Shown one piece after another: positions 1-8,862 of a stretch of DNA of 64,000 nucleotides (its first letter is position 1; the number at the start of each line of letters is the position of its first letter). The stretch is from JAAXIE01 sp965263155. Its GTDB lineage: Bacteria > Chloroflexota > Dehalococcoidia > Lucifugimonadales > JAAXIE01. The stretch spans positions 3,100,001 to 3,164,000 of the forward strand of contig OZ253586.1 in the NCBI GenBank assembly GCA_965263155.1, given 5' to 3'. The notes beneath the pieces were generated by a model, which was given only the letters and a program-made list of their open reading frames with translations, made no database searches and had not been told where the DNA came from. The position numbers and the translations under genes are program-made.

Positions 1-173
1 CCAGGAATTTACATTCGCGTCATTTCAGGGTGCACCAAAGAATCCGAGAGACCACTCGTTCGACTGCCTGCTAGTCCGGGCCATGGACCTCCCGCCCGCC
101 CTCCGGAAAGACGGGTTGGGGGGAAGACGGATTGGGCCGATTATTCGAGAAAATGGCCGTCTTGACCGAGGCC

Positions 174-1073
174 CTAGAATTCCCCGACATCCATCTCTTC
201 GAGGGCTTCCTGCACGGCTTCCCGGAGGGTCTCGTCTGCATCGCGCATGCAGCGTTGTAGCGCCCGCTTGGCTAGGGTACCGCCGATGTTGCCCATGGCG
301 ATTACCGCCGCCATCTGCACTTGGGTGTCGTCGTCTTCCAAGAGCGGGATGAGGTGTTGCACCACATCCTCTTCGCCCAACTCGCCACAAGCGGTTGCGG
401 CCTCGTATCGGAGTGATGGGTGGGCACTTCGCAACTCCGTGAGGATGGCTGGCATCCAAGCCTCCTCTTGGGATTTGGCCATGGCGTAGAGGGAGCTGCA
501 TTTGAGCTTCTGCTCACCACTGCTGTAGGCCCAGCGTATGTACTCATGCACCCGGGGCGTGTTGAAGGGCGAGACGGCCTCCAAGGCGCGACGACGCACC
601 TCCAAGGGGTCCCCCTCGTCTTGCAGGGACCGCATCAGCGACTCCTGCACCATCTGAGCGTCCTTGGGCAAGATCTTGTCCTCTTGGGCTAGGCGGGCAA
701 ACTTCCCCAGTGCCCCAGCGGCAGACGCCCGCACTTCGGCTGGGCCATCGGACTGCAGGATGTCGAGGAGTAAAGGGATTACTGCCCGGTCTTCACCCTC
801 CCAAATGCCTGCGATGGCTTTTTCCTGCACCAAGTAATCGTCGTCGGCTAGGGCTATCTTTAAGACTTCCGCGAAGTCGAGTTGGGCGTTCTCTTCGGCC
901 AAGTCAACCAAACGCCCGATGACCTGCGCCCGCCTCTCGGAGGTCACCTGGTTCCAAATAGCGACGAACTGGGGCCTCTCCGCCGACACCAAGTCCGAAA
1001 GCTCAATGAGGTTGGAGTAACTGAGGGTGGCATCCTCATCGCACAGCTCGCTGAGACACATCTCCAGAGACAA
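174..1073 (-). CDS. HEAT-repeat protein
   Basis: A 299-residue acidic, all-helical protein built of repeated paired helices of the HEAT type. Visible units include RASAAGALGKFARL near residue 115, RYEAATACGELGEEDVVQHL near 220 and QMAAVIAMGNIG near 255. There is no signal peptide or membrane segment, so it is probably a cytoplasmic scaffold. HEAT solenoids bind proteins or nucleic acids, but nothing here names the partner. The start is a TTG at 1073; an in-frame ATG four codons later at 1061 is an equally good choice. It is divergent from nth and has no other partner on its strand in the window. The family call is firm and the role is unknown. Confidence 0.8.
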   Translation of the reverse strand: MSLEMCLSELCDEDATLSYSNLIELSDLVSAERPQFVAIWNQVTSERRAQVIGRLVDLAEENAQLDFAEVLKIALADDDYLVQEKAIAGIWEGEDRAVIPLLLDILQSDGPAEVRASAAGALGKFARLAQEDKILPKDAQMVQESLMRSLQDEGDPLEVRRRALEAVSPFNTPRVHEYIRWAYSSGEQKLKCSSLYAMAKSQEEAWMPAILTELRSAHPSLRYEAATACGELGEEDVVQHLIPLLEDDDTQVQMAAVIAMGNIGGTLAKRALQRCMRDADETLREAVQEALEEMDVGEF

Positions 1074-1319
1074 GGCTATCTTCCCCGCTTCCTTGGGTTT
1101 CTACCGTGATTGGACCAGAAGGTCCCAATACCGGCCAGACCCACACATCCTCCGACCGCAACTCGGCGTGGCGGCTGGCCTGCGGAATACCTTATCCAGT
1201 GGCGAGCGATAGAGTCAAGCAGCGTTTGGCGTCTATTAGTGTTTGGCAGCTAGTGTGGACTTCTACACCGGCCCTTGCCATGTTATCTTTCCAGCAACAC
1301 CATCATCCGTTGGCGCAGC

Positions 1320-2198
1320 ATGACAACCACCAACATGACAACCACTAGAAAGAGAACGTCGACCGATAAAGCAGCCCCCAAGAGGACCTCCCGCAAGGGG
1401 CCTCCGCCCCTGACTGCCCAAGATGCCCTAGCGGCCTTGGAGGGCGAGTATGCCCCCTTCCCTTGGGAGGCCCGGTACGACGCCATCAGCGAGGTGGTGT
1501 TCACCATCCTGTCGCAGCACACTTCCGACCGCAACTCGGAGCGGGCCTTCGCCCGCCTGATGGAGCACTTCGACAGCTTTGAGGCCTTGGCCCAAGGCGA
1601 TGTGGAGGTCATTGAGGAGCGCATCAGCATCGGGGGGCTTGCCCGTATCAAGGCCCCACGCATTAAGCAGGTCCTCAATCTGATACTGGAGCGGTGCGGC
1701 AATCTGGACCTTAGTTTCTTGCGCGAGATGCCCTTGGCCGACGCCAAGAAGTGGTTGAAGGAGTTGCCGGGCGTCGGCCCCAAGACCGCGGGCATCATTC
1801 TCTGCTTCTCCCTAGGCATGCCTGCAATGGCAGTGGACACTCACATTGAGCGCGTCGTCAAAAGGCTGGGCCTCGTTGGCCCTAAGACCACTGTGGACAA
1901 AGCCCAGGACATGCTTGAAGAGATGGTGGAGGACCACCAAGTCTACCCCCTCCATGTGGCTCTTATCACTCACGGCAGGCAGGTGTGCAAGGCCCTACGC
2001 CCTCTCTGCCCCCGTTGCGTGTTGAGCGAGCGCTGCCCGTCGCGCCCCGCCTTTGAGAAGCAGGAAGCCCTGCGCCTGAAGAAGAAAGAGACCGCCGCGG
2101 CAGCCAAAAAGCAAGCCGATGCCAAGGTAAAGGCCGATGCCAAGAAGAAACGACAAGCGAACAACAGCCGTTCAAGGCCTCGCCAGGAGGAGCAGTGA
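1320..2198 (+). CDS. nth: Endonuclease III (DNA glycosylase/AP lyase)
   Basis: About 292 residues, base-excision repair glycosylase of the HhH-GPD superfamily that removes oxidised pyrimidines and nicks the abasic site. The helix-hairpin-helix LPGVGPKTAG carries the catalytic Lys, and the Asp is in VDTHIERV. The [4Fe-4S] cluster signature is seen as C-x6-C-x2-C-x5-C around CKALRPLCPRC. It carries extra tails compared with E. coli Nth (211 aa): a short Thr/Arg-rich N-terminus and a Lys/Ala-rich C-terminal tail of about 45 residues, probably disordered and DNA-binding. The start is uncertain: ATG codons at 1320 and 1335 lack a clear Shine-Dalgarno (SD), and a TTG lies upstream at 1275. The stop overlaps the argC GTG start by 4 nt. 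Confidence 0.9.
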   Translation: MTTTNMTTTRKRTSTDKAAPKRTSRKGPPPLTAQDALAALEGEYAPFPWEARYDAISEVVFTILSQHTSDRNSERAFARLMEHFDSFEALAQGDVEVIEERISIGGLARIKAPRIKQVLNLILERCGNLDLSFLREMPLADAKKWLKELPGVGPKTAGIILCFSLGMPAMAVDTHIERVVKRLGLVGPKTTVDKAQDMLEEMVEDHQVYPLHVALITHGRQVCKALRPLCPRCVLSERCPSRPAFEKQEALRLKKKETAAAAKKQADAKVKADAKKKRQANNSRSRPRQEEQ

Positions 2199-3226
2199 AA
2201 GTAGGAATCGTCAACGTCACAGGCTACGCCGGCAGTGAACTGGCAAGGCTCCTATACCAGCATCCCCACGTCACCCTCACCAGCGTCACCGGTCGCAGTG
2301 GGGCTGGCCAGAGGCTGGACGAGTTCTTTCCACACCTCTCGGGCATCGACTTGATGATCGAGCCTGAGCTGGAGGATGGCTTGGACTTGGCCTTCTCCGC
2401 CCTGCCCCACAAGGCCAGTGCCGATGCTGTCATCCCTCTGATTGAGGGCGGGATGAAGGTGGTCGACATAAGCGCCGACTTCCGCCTCAAGAAAGTGGAC
2501 GAGTACGAGGAGTGGTACGGGGTGGCGCACCCTGGCCCCCAATACCTGGAAGAAGCTGTATACGGCCTTACCGAGCTGCACCGTGACCAAGTGGCCCAAG
2601 CCCGCCTCATCGCCAACCCCGGTTGTTATCCTACCAGTGCCATCCTCGCCTTGGCCCCGGTGGTGAAAGAGGGCCTCATCGAGCCCGGCGTCGTGATCGA
2701 CAGCAAGTCGGGGGTGTCTGGCGCCGGCCGTGGCCTGAGTCTTACAACCCACTTTTCGGAAGTTAACGAAAATGTGATGGCTTACTCAGTGGGCGGCCAT
2801 CGCCACCTGCCCGAAATCAGCCAGGAGTTGGCCGCGGTGGCCCAGACGCCACCACAAGTCACCTTTCTCACCCACCTGATACCCATGACTCGTGGCATCC
2901 TCAGCTCATGCTACGCCACGCTATCGCCCGGAAGGTTCTCCTCGTGGCAGCAAGCCCACGAGGAGTTGCGGCAGCTCTACGCCGATTTCTACGCCGATGA
3001 GCCCTTTGTGGAGGTACCCTCGGCTCCTCCTCACACCAAGCATACCTTGGGCAACAACATGTGCCTCGTGTACCCATCGGTGGACGCGCGGACGGGAACG
3101 CTGATGGTCATAAGTTGCTTGGACAACTTGGTGAAGGGGGCAGCGGGGCAGGCCATCCAGAACATGAACGTGATGTACGGCTTCCCGGAGACAACGGCTC
3201 TGGAGGGTCTGGCGCTATACCCCTGA
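2195..3226 (+). CDS. argC: N-acetyl-gamma-glutamyl-phosphate reductase
   Basis: 343 residues, full length for ArgC, which reduces N-acetylglutamyl-phosphate to the semialdehyde with NADPH in arginine biosynthesis. The N-terminal Rossmann segment begins VNVTGYAGSELARLL, and the catalytic cysteine sits in ANPGCYPTSAI (about Cys144). The GTG start overlaps the nth stop (GTGA) and follows a strong AGGAGG ribosome-binding site at 2185-2190, so it is translationally coupled to nth. No other arg gene lies in the window, so the arginine pathway is dispersed. The call is secure. Confidence 0.95.
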   Translation: MKVGIVNVTGYAGSELARLLYQHPHVTLTSVTGRSGAGQRLDEFFPHLSGIDLMIEPELEDGLDLAFSALPHKASADAVIPLIEGGMKVVDISADFRLKKVDEYEEWYGVAHPGPQYLEEAVYGLTELHRDQVAQARLIANPGCYPTSAILALAPVVKEGLIEPGVVIDSKSGVSGAGRGLSLTTHFSEVNENVMAYSVGGHRHLPEISQELAAVAQTPPQVTFLTHLIPMTRGILSSCYATLSPGRFSSWQQAHEELRQLYADFYADEPFVEVPSAPPHTKHTLGNNMCLVYPSVDARTGTLMVISCLDNLVKGAAGQAIQNMNVMYGFPETTALEGLALYP

Positions 3227-3232
3227 TCCCCC

Positions 3233-3238
3233 TATAAT
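3233..3238 (+). promoter_or_regulatory. -10 element for tRNA-Glu
   Basis: A perfect TATAAT lies 28 nt before the tRNA, immediately after the argC stop. The matching -35 (TGGCGC at 3210-3215, 17-nt spacer) is weak and lies inside argC. Position and sequence suggest a dedicated tRNA promoter. Confidence 0.45.
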
Positions 3239-3265
3239 CACGAGGTGCCCCTAACGGTTCGCCGT

Positions 3266-3341
3266 GCCCCCATCGTCTAGCCTGGTCAAGGACGCCACCC
3301 TTTCAAGGTGGAGATCGGGGGATCGAAGCCCCCTGGGGGCA
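3266..3341 (+). tRNA. tRNA-Glu (anticodon TTC)
   Basis: A 76-nt cloverleaf can be drawn by hand. The acceptor GCCCCCA pairs with TGGGGGC at 3334-3340, with discriminator A at 3341. The anticodon stem CCACC/GGTGG (3295-3299 with 3307-3311) encloses loop CTTTCAA with TTC at 3302-3304. The T stem GGGGG/CCCCC has loop ATCGAAG, an unusual first base compared with the usual TTCGAAT. CCA is not encoded. A run of Ts follows within 5 nt. Confidence 0.95.
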
Positions 3342-3453
3342 CTTTTCTATTTCCTACCCTACGGTGTCTTGTCCCTTACCCGCCTCGCCTTCTCTTTCCT
3401 TAGCCATCCAGCTTGCCCCGTTCGCCCGGAGCTTCATACATGGCGTGTTATCA

Positions 3454-3483
3454 TTGATGCAGGTGGTGACAACAAGCTGTAAT
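3454..3483 (+). promoter_or_regulatory. Putative sigma70 promoter for the ferritin/VIT1 gene
   Basis: TTGATG (3454-3459) and TGTAAT (3478-3483) are separated by 18 nt, ending 23 nt before the start codon of the MbfA-like gene. It is a reasonable housekeeping promoter. No iron-box-like dyad was recognised. Confidence 0.4.
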
Positions 3484-3506
3484 TGTCCCTCGCATAGGAA
3501 GAAGAA

Positions 3507-4739
3507 ATGGTAGACGTACGTAGTCTCTCCAAGACCGACCGCAACCTGTGGAACTCCATCGTCAGTGAGGCCATGGCCAACCTGAAGTACAACGCCTTTG
3601 CCCACAAGGCTTTGGAGGAGGGCTACCCCGAGGTGGCCCAAGTGTTCCAAGAGGTCGCTGGAGCCGAGACCATCCACGGCATCAATCATCTTCGGGTCGC
3701 GGGCGACATCAAGTCCACTGCCGAAAACCTGCGCATCGTCATGCAAGGCGAGGCCAAGGAGGCCGCCAACCTCTATCCTCGAATGATCAAGGACGCCTTG
3801 GATGAAGGACGGTTGGACGCCGCCGAGACCCTCACTATCGCCATGGACCGGGAGCAGCACCACTTGGAGGTGTTCAGCCGAGCCTTAGAGATTCTGGAGA
3901 GCAAGCAGAAGAGGCTGGCGGCCGTGGCGCAAATCGAGGGTCACGTAGAGCATCATGCGCCGGCAAGGTTCGAGTCACCCCCACGGATAGAGGCCTACCC
4001 TGAGGCCTCTCCGGCGTACCGGGCAGCCGCCCGGGAATTGGACCGCGAGAAATGGCGGGTAGCCGCCTTCGGGCGCATCCGCGAGGTGGTGTTCGGCGCA
4101 CAAGACGGTCTGCTCAGTACGGTGGCCTTGGTTACCGCAGTGGCCGTCTCCGGCGTGGGAGGCACCACTGGTGTGCTGGTGGCGGGACTAGCGGCCGCTT
4201 TGGCGGGGATGGTCTCAATGGCCAGCGGCTCCTACCTCTCCTCCAAGGCGGAGGGCGATGTGCAGAAGGCGGAAATCGCGAAGGAGGCCGAGGAGCTCGA
4301 AGCCCACCCCGCGGAGGAGTTGGCCGAGTTGGTCGTGATGTTCCAACGCGAGGGCTTGACCATGCGGGAAGCCCAAGACATGGCCGAGCACATCGCCTCC
4401 GACAAGGACCTGTGGCTACGGACGATGGTGGAGAAGGAACTGGGCCTCAGCTCCGAGAGCACCTCCAACCCCATAAAGGACGCCTTGGTGATGGGCTTGG
4501 CCTTCATAGTGGCCGCCATGGTGCCCATCACCCCCTTCTTCTTCTTAGACGGCTCCACAGCCATAGGAGCTTCGTCGGGAGGGGCTCTGCTCGGCCTCTT
4601 CATCCTCGGCGTGGGCAAAGGCCAGATAGTGCGCAAGTCCCCCCTGCTCCAAGGGCTGGAGATATTGCTGATAGGAGCTGCCGCTGCTGGCATCGGGTAC
4701 GGCCTAGGTGTGGGCATCCCGCGGGTCTTCGGCTTCTAG
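3507..4739 (+). CDS. Ferritin-like/VIT1 fusion (MbfA-type iron exporter)
   Basis: 410 residues in two parts. Residues 1-140 form a rubrerythrin-type four-helix diiron domain with Glu/His ligand positions in EAMANLKY, EVAGAETIHG, EAKEAANLY and DREQHHLEV. After a linker, residues 185-410 form a VIT1/CCC1-family transporter with about five hydrophobic helices, beginning REVVFGAQDGLLSTVALV. This is the architecture of membrane-bound ferritin A, an inner-membrane iron/manganese exporter in which the ferritin-like domain senses or delivers metal. SD AGGAAG lies 10 nt upstream of the ATG. It is monocistronic between the tRNA and a converging operon. Its use for iron detoxification is inferred from the family. 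Confidence 0.85.
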   Translation: MVDVRSLSKTDRNLWNSIVSEAMANLKYNAFAHKALEEGYPEVAQVFQEVAGAETIHGINHLRVAGDIKSTAENLRIVMQGEAKEAANLYPRMIKDALDEGRLDAAETLTIAMDREQHHLEVFSRALEILESKQKRLAAVAQIEGHVEHHAPARFESPPRIEAYPEASPAYRAAARELDREKWRVAAFGRIREVVFGAQDGLLSTVALVTAVAVSGVGGTTGVLVAGLAAALAGMVSMASGSYLSSKAEGDVQKAEIAKEAEELEAHPAEELAELVVMFQREGLTMREAQDMAEHIASDKDLWLRTMVEKELGLSSESTSNPIKDALVMGLAFIVAAMVPITPFFFLDGSTAIGASSGGALLGLFILGVGKGQIVRKSPLLQGLEILLIGAAAAGIGYGLGVGIPRVFGF

Positions 4740-4782
4740 CTGGGCATATCCAAGCCAGAGCGCTCTGGCTTGGACCCGGACA

Positions 4783-5391
4783 CTAGAGCCACTTGACGAA
4801 CTGTTGCGCCGGGGTCCGCTGGGTGACGATGTCCTCGTCGGGTTCGCCGATATACATGAGGGCCGCCAAGTCCCATTCTTCCTCGGCTCCCAGGGTCTCT
4901 TTGAGCTTCGGATGCCGTGTAGCTCCGCCCGTCTCCCATGTGACCGTCAACCCTTCGGCGGCTCCTGTTAGGGAGACGTTATAGGCGGCGCAGATGGTGG
5001 ATGCATAGTTCTCCTTGGTAGCCTCGTCGCTCTGGCCTGGAACGCTGTAGACATAGATGATGACTGGCGGGGCCATGACGGCTTGTCTTGTGTTCTCGGC
5101 CCGCTGGGGGTTGTCGAAGCGGTTCATCGCATACTGGTAGGCCAGATCGGCCACGGTTTCCCGCGCCTCTGTGCCTTTCTGAATGACGAAGAACCGCCAA
5201 GGCTCGGTCAAGCGGTGGTTGGGTGCCCAGACTGCGGTTTCCAGCATGCGTTCCAACTTCTCGCGCGCCACCGGGTTATCCTTGTACTTCCAAGCGGAGC
5301 GCCGGCGGTAGATGGCCTCGTAGACGCTCATATCTGCCTCTGGAGCTACCGTTGCATCGCTCTTTACCTTGGTAACCTCTTCACTAGCCAT
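4783..5391 (-). CDS. Nitroreductase family protein
   Basis: 202 residues, an FMN-dependent nitroreductase fold. The start of the core reads YEAIYRRRSAWKYKDNPV with the usual Arg-Arg-Ser motif near residue 30, followed by AVWAPNHRLTEPWRFFV, and the family's glycine-rich end is near EEEWDLAALMYIG. Such enzymes reduce nitro groups, quinones or enones with NAD(P)H, and the physiological substrate is not visible. The ATG at 5391 has a GAAAGGGG ribosome-binding site; an internal ATG at residue 21 is an alternative. It is the last gene of a minus-strand set with the ABC ATPase (29-nt gap) and the alpha/beta hydrolase. Confidence 0.85.
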   Translation of the reverse strand: MASEEVTKVKSDATVAPEADMSVYEAIYRRRSAWKYKDNPVAREKLERMLETAVWAPNHRLTEPWRFFVIQKGTEARETVADLAYQYAMNRFDNPQRAENTRQAVMAPPVIIYVYSVPGQSDEATKENYASTICAAYNVSLTGAAEGLTVTWETGGATRHPKLKETLGAEEEWDLAALMYIGEPDEDIVTQRTPAQQFVKWL

Positions 5392-5420
5392 TCAAGGCCC
5401 CTTTCTCCTGCCGACGGCCC

Positions 5421-6518
5421 TTAGCCGGTGCCGTCCGCCTCGAAACATATTGGTGGGTCGGGCAGTTGGACCGATACTTGGACTCTCTCACCGACGGAAT
5501 AGTATACCCCATGATGCTGTAGTGTGTGCAAGTGAATGCCGAAAGGCAAGGCTAACGTATATAGATAGTCTAGCCCACGAAACGCCCTCTCCTCTACGAT
5601 GCACTCGCCCTCGCTGAATCTCTCGACCCCCACTTGGTTGGGCCGGACCATCAGGCTCACCTGTGCCCCCCGCGGGAAGTCACAAGCGCCGTCCAGGAAA
5701 CCTAACTCCGTCGAGAAGCCGCCATCGGCCACTACGGCGGGCAGGAAGTCGGCCAACCCTAGGAAGGAGCCCACAAAGGGGGAAACGGGACGGTGGAATA
5801 CCTCTTCCGGGGTGCCTACCTGCTCCAGACGCCCAGCCCGCATCACCGCCACTTGGTCGCCCATAAAGAGCGCCTGCTCCTGGTCGTGGGTGACATGGAT
5901 GGTGGTCATGCCGAATTGGCTGACAATGGTCTTCACCTCTCGGCGCAACTCCTCGCTCAGCTTGGTGTCCAAGTTGCTGAAGGGCTCGTCCATGAAGAGA
6001 GCCACAGGTCGTGGCGCCAGCGAACGCACCAAGGCGACCCGTTGCTGCTCGCCGCCGGAGAGCTCGTGGGGTCGCCGCTGGGCCAAGCCTCCTAGGTGCA
6101 CCACATCCAACAGCTCGCGCACTCGGGATTCACGGTCAGCCTTGCTCCACCCCATCAAGCCGAACTCCACGTTCTGGGCCACGGTCCTGTGAGGAAACAA
6201 AGCGTAGTCTTGGAACACCATGCCCACATGTCGGCTCTCGGGTGGCACCCACGTTTCGGGCCCGGCCACCACTCGGCCTCCCAAGTCGACTTCACCCTTA
6301 TTCGGCGTCTCGAACCCTGCCAGCATCCGAAGAAGCGTGGTCTTGCCGCAGCCGCTCGGACCTACAATAGAGAGGATGCTGCCGGGCTCGACAGTCAGGC
6401 TGACGTCGTCCAACGCTTTCACAGGCCCGAAAGACTTGGACACGCCCCGACAAACGACACGCGTCGGATCGGCTGTGCCGTTCTTGGAAGTAGCTTTAGG
6501 TGTGGCTGAAGCTGCCAT
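5421..6518 (-). CDS. ABC transporter ATP-binding protein (FbpC/PotA-like)
   Basis: 365 residues. Walker A GPSGCGKTT (about residues 53-61), Q-loop FQDYALFPH, signature LSGGEQQR, Walker B VALFMDEPF and the His switch in IHVTHDQEQA are all intact. The C-terminal 120 residues fit a TOBE-type regulatory domain. This is the family that energises uptake of Fe3+, spermidine/putrescine, sulfate or maltodextrin. No permease or binding protein lies in the window, so it is an orphan ATPase and the substrate cannot be inferred. It lies 22 nt after the hydrolase gene and 29 nt before the nitroreductase gene, suggesting one transcript. Confidence 0.9.
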   Translation of the reverse strand: MAASATPKATSKNGTADPTRVVCRGVSKSFGPVKALDDVSLTVEPGSILSIVGPSGCGKTTLLRMLAGFETPNKGEVDLGGRVVAGPETWVPPESRHVGMVFQDYALFPHRTVAQNVEFGLMGWSKADRESRVRELLDVVHLGGLAQRRPHELSGGEQQRVALVRSLAPRPVALFMDEPFSNLDTKLSEELRREVKTIVSQFGMTTIHVTHDQEQALFMGDQVAVMRAGRLEQVGTPEEVFHRPVSPFVGSFLGLADFLPAVVADGGFSTELGFLDGACDFPRGAQVSLMVRPNQVGVERFSEGECIVEERAFRGLDYLYTLALPFGIHLHTLQHHGVYYSVGERVQVSVQLPDPPICFEADGTG

Positions 6519-6540
6519 GCTGGGCGGAACTTGCTGTCCC

Positions 6541-7455
6541 TCAGGCTACCGTGGGCAGCCAGCCCTGCATGGCCTCGATCAGGCCGGAAGGGTTGTCACC
6601 GGCTACGAGGTGCCCCGCCTTGGGCACGGTGACTGCCTTGCTGCCGGGTATGGTCTGAAGCATCCGGTCCATGGTCTCCTCGGCGAACACATCGCTATCG
6701 CCACCACGCACTATAAAGGTGGGGCAACTGATCTTCTCGATACACTCCCACAGCTTGTCAGGCTCCCAGCCGGGAGGCGTTCCACCGGGGGTGCGTAGAA
6801 GCTTGTCGTACTTCCAAGTCCACTTGCCATCGGCACGTCGGCGGATTGTATGCTTAAGTGCGCCCGCCACCTGCTCCCGTGGTCTGCCGGTGTATTCCTG
6901 CACCCGGTCCGCGAACTCATCGTAGGTGTCCAGCAAGTCGGGTAGCTGTTTGAAGCTGTCCATCCGAGAGATTCCCGCTGCGATGGCCCGCGGCCCCGAA
7001 TCCACGATGACCAAGGCTTTAACCTTGTCGGGATATTGGGACGTGTAAACGTAGCAGGTGCGCCCGCCCATGGAATGACCCACCAGAATGAATCGGTCCA
7101 GTCCCAAGGCGTCGACGCAAGCTGCTAGGTCCTGCACGTAGGCATCGACTGTGTACTCCCCTTGCGGGGCCCAGTCGCTGTCCCCATGGCCCCGGGCATC
7201 GAGGGCTAGGCAATGGTAGGTGTCGCACAGTGCCAGCGAAATGAAGTCCCAGCTATGGGCCTGCTGCGCGTTGCCATGAAGGAAGACCAAGGTTTGGCGT
7301 CCTTCTGCAGCAGAGGCCGGTTCCCAGTCCAGATAGTGGAATTTCATACCCTGTACTGTTACCTCTTTGTCCAGAGGCTCCACCTCTCGCTGGAACGGCA
7401 CCCCCATTCGCGTCGCTGCCTCGAACAGAGACAGCCCTTGGGCCTGTGTTGCCAT
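6541..7455 (-). CDS. Alpha/beta hydrolase
   Basis: 304 residues with the canonical fold: oxyanion HGNAQQAHSW, nucleophile elbow GHSMGGRT (Ser near residue 130), an Asp in RGGDSDVF and a final His in KAGHLVAG. The closest families are haloalkane dehalogenase-like and epoxide-hydrolase-like esterases, and the cap domain is not diagnostic. The start is supported by GGAGG eight nt before the ATG. It is the first gene of the hydrolase-ABC-nitroreductase set and divergent from the Nudix gene. No signal peptide, so cytoplasmic. Confidence 0.88.
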   Translation of the reverse strand: MATQAQGLSLFEAATRMGVPFQREVEPLDKEVTVQGMKFHYLDWEPASAAEGRQTLVFLHGNAQQAHSWDFISLALCDTYHCLALDARGHGDSDWAPQGEYTVDAYVQDLAACVDALGLDRFILVGHSMGGRTCYVYTSQYPDKVKALVIVDSGPRAIAAGISRMDSFKQLPDLLDTYDEFADRVQEYTGRPREQVAGALKHTIRRRADGKWTWKYDKLLRTPGGTPPGWEPDKLWECIEKISCPTFIVRGGDSDVFAEETMDRMLQTIPGSKAVTVPKAGHLVAGDNPSGLIEAMQGWLPTVA

Positions 7456-7613
7456 ATTCCGGCCTCCTACCAGCTAATCCTTCGTATCATAAACCGAGTG
7501 TCAAGCTGGGTTGTTACGTGCTCTATGGAAGGGCACGCACCCGATTTTGGTTTGACGCGGCTAGTTACCCACCTTACAATATCGCGGGCCAAAGTAGCCT
7601 TGGGAGCAATACG

Positions 7614-8093
7614 GTGTCATCAAGAATTGCGAGGCAACGCATAGAGAGGCTGGTCTCCGCTGGGGGCATAGTCTATCGCGTCGCCGATGATAAGAAGATC
7701 GAAACTATCCTCTGCGGGCGCATTGTGCCAGCCCGTTGGAGCCTGCCCAAGGGCACGCCGGATGCGGGTGAGAGTTTGGAGGAGACAGCCCTGCGCGAGG
7801 TGCGGGAGGAGACCGGCTTGCACCCGGTCATTGAGGCCCCGCTGGGCAACATCAACTACTGGTTCGTCAGCCCCGACAGGCGGGTGCGCTACAACAAGAC
7901 CGTCCACTTCTACCTCATGGCCCCCACTGGCGGCTGCACCGACGAGCACGACCCCGAGTTCGACGAGGTGCGCTGGTTCCCTGCGGATGTGGGGCTGAGG
8001 ACCCTTACCTATGCCAGCGAGGCCAAATTGTTGGAGAAAGCCGTTACGATTATTCGCGACAAGGTGGCCAAAGACCAGGTGGAAAGAGGCTAA
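7614..8093 (+). CDS. Nudix hydrolase
   Basis: About 159 residues. The complete Nudix box G-x5-E-x7-REVxEEtG is present from GTPDAGESLEE to REVREETGL near residues 45-67. The enzyme hydrolyses a nucleoside-diphosphate-linked substrate using Mg2+; substrate unknown. I prefer the GTG at 7614, preceded by GGGAGC, because upstream in-frame sequence back to 7446 looks non-coding. The next gene starts 2 nt after its stop, so the two are coupled. Confidence 0.85.
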   Translation: MSSRIARQRIERLVSAGGIVYRVADDKKIETILCGRIVPARWSLPKGTPDAGESLEETALREVREETGLHPVIEAPLGNINYWFVSPDRRVRYNKTVHFYLMAPTGGCTDEHDPEFDEVRWFPADVGLRTLTYASEAKLLEKAVTIIRDKVAKDQVERG

Positions 8094-8094
8094 C

Positions 8095-8646
8095 TTGGAG
8101 CTACGAGGTAGCTTGGTCCTCCTGCGCTCAAAGCGGCTGGAGGACGCTGAGGCGGACTACAAGTGGCGTGCCGACCCTGAGGTTGCCGCCCTTGATGCCG
8201 CGCTGCCACTGACCATGAACTTCCAGAGCTATTTGCGCATTTTCCGCGAGCAGCTCGACCGTCCCACCCCCGGATCAGACCACTTTGGCATTGAGACCTT
8301 GGACGGCAAGTACATCGGGAACTGCATGTACTACGACTTGGACTCCGTCAACAAGCAGGCCGAGTTGGGCATCGTCATCGGCGACCGCGACTACTGGAGC
8401 CATGGCTATGGCTACGATTCGGTGACGCTGCTGCTGGAGCACATGTTCCGCTCCGGAGGCCTGCAGCGCGTCTACCTTCACACCCTCGAGTGGAACGAAA
8501 GAGCGCAGAAGTGCTTCGGCAAGTGCGGGTTCAGCCCTGTGAAGACCGTCCGCCGCACCGGCCACATCTTCCTACTTATGGAAATTCACAAGACCGACTG
8601 GGACCAGCTGCAAGCTGAACGCCGCCAAGAGGCGGGCGCCTCGTAA
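8095..8646 (+). CDS. GNAT-family N-acetyltransferase
   Basis: About 183 residues, RimJ/RimL-like. The opening strand is GSLVLLRSKRLEDAE, the core acetyl-CoA region covers LGIVIGDRDYWSHGYGYDS, and a WNERAQKCFGKCGF segment matches the conserved aromatic/N-x-x-S/A-x-x-x-Y-x-K-x-G-F end. The TTG at 8095 is preferred: it follows GAAAGAGG by 6 nt and begins just after the Nudix stop. An ATG at 8011 would lie deep inside the Nudix gene. It probably acetylates a protein terminus or small amine; the target is unknown. Confidence 0.82.
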   Translation: MELRGSLVLLRSKRLEDAEADYKWRADPEVAALDAALPLTMNFQSYLRIFREQLDRPTPGSDHFGIETLDGKYIGNCMYYDLDSVNKQAELGIVIGDRDYWSHGYGYDSVTLLLEHMFRSGGLQRVYLHTLEWNERAQKCFGKCGFSPVKTVRRTGHIFLLMEIHKTDWDQLQAERRQEAGAS

Positions 8647-8729
8647 CCGTGCCTAGCGGTCGTTGCCTATGCGCCTCCCCACGTCGTGACCCGTAGCCCT
8701 GCCCATTCACCGCATCCACTAATCGGTTC

Positions 8730-8758
8730 TTGACACACTATAGTTCCTCGGATACGTT
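8730..8758 (+). promoter_or_regulatory. Putative sigma70 promoter for the Rieske gene
   Basis: TTGACA (8730-8735), a 17-nt spacer and TACGTT (8753-8758) lie about 105 nt upstream of the Rieske oxygenase start. The perfect -35 in a 216-nt intergenic stretch makes it the best promoter candidate there. Confidence 0.5.
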
Positions 8759-8862
8759 GTGGCCGCATGCTGATTACATGCTGACGCCTTGGCTCGCACT
8801 AGGCTGAAGCTGAATGAAGACAGACTTCAGCTGCCATCACCAGACCTGAAGGAGCTTCACCG

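Noticed and set aside
1137..1175. Duplicate of an nth segment upstream of nth
   Set aside because: Only about 16 nt (TCCGACCGCAACTCGG) match the coding sequence near 1525; too short to claim a relic.
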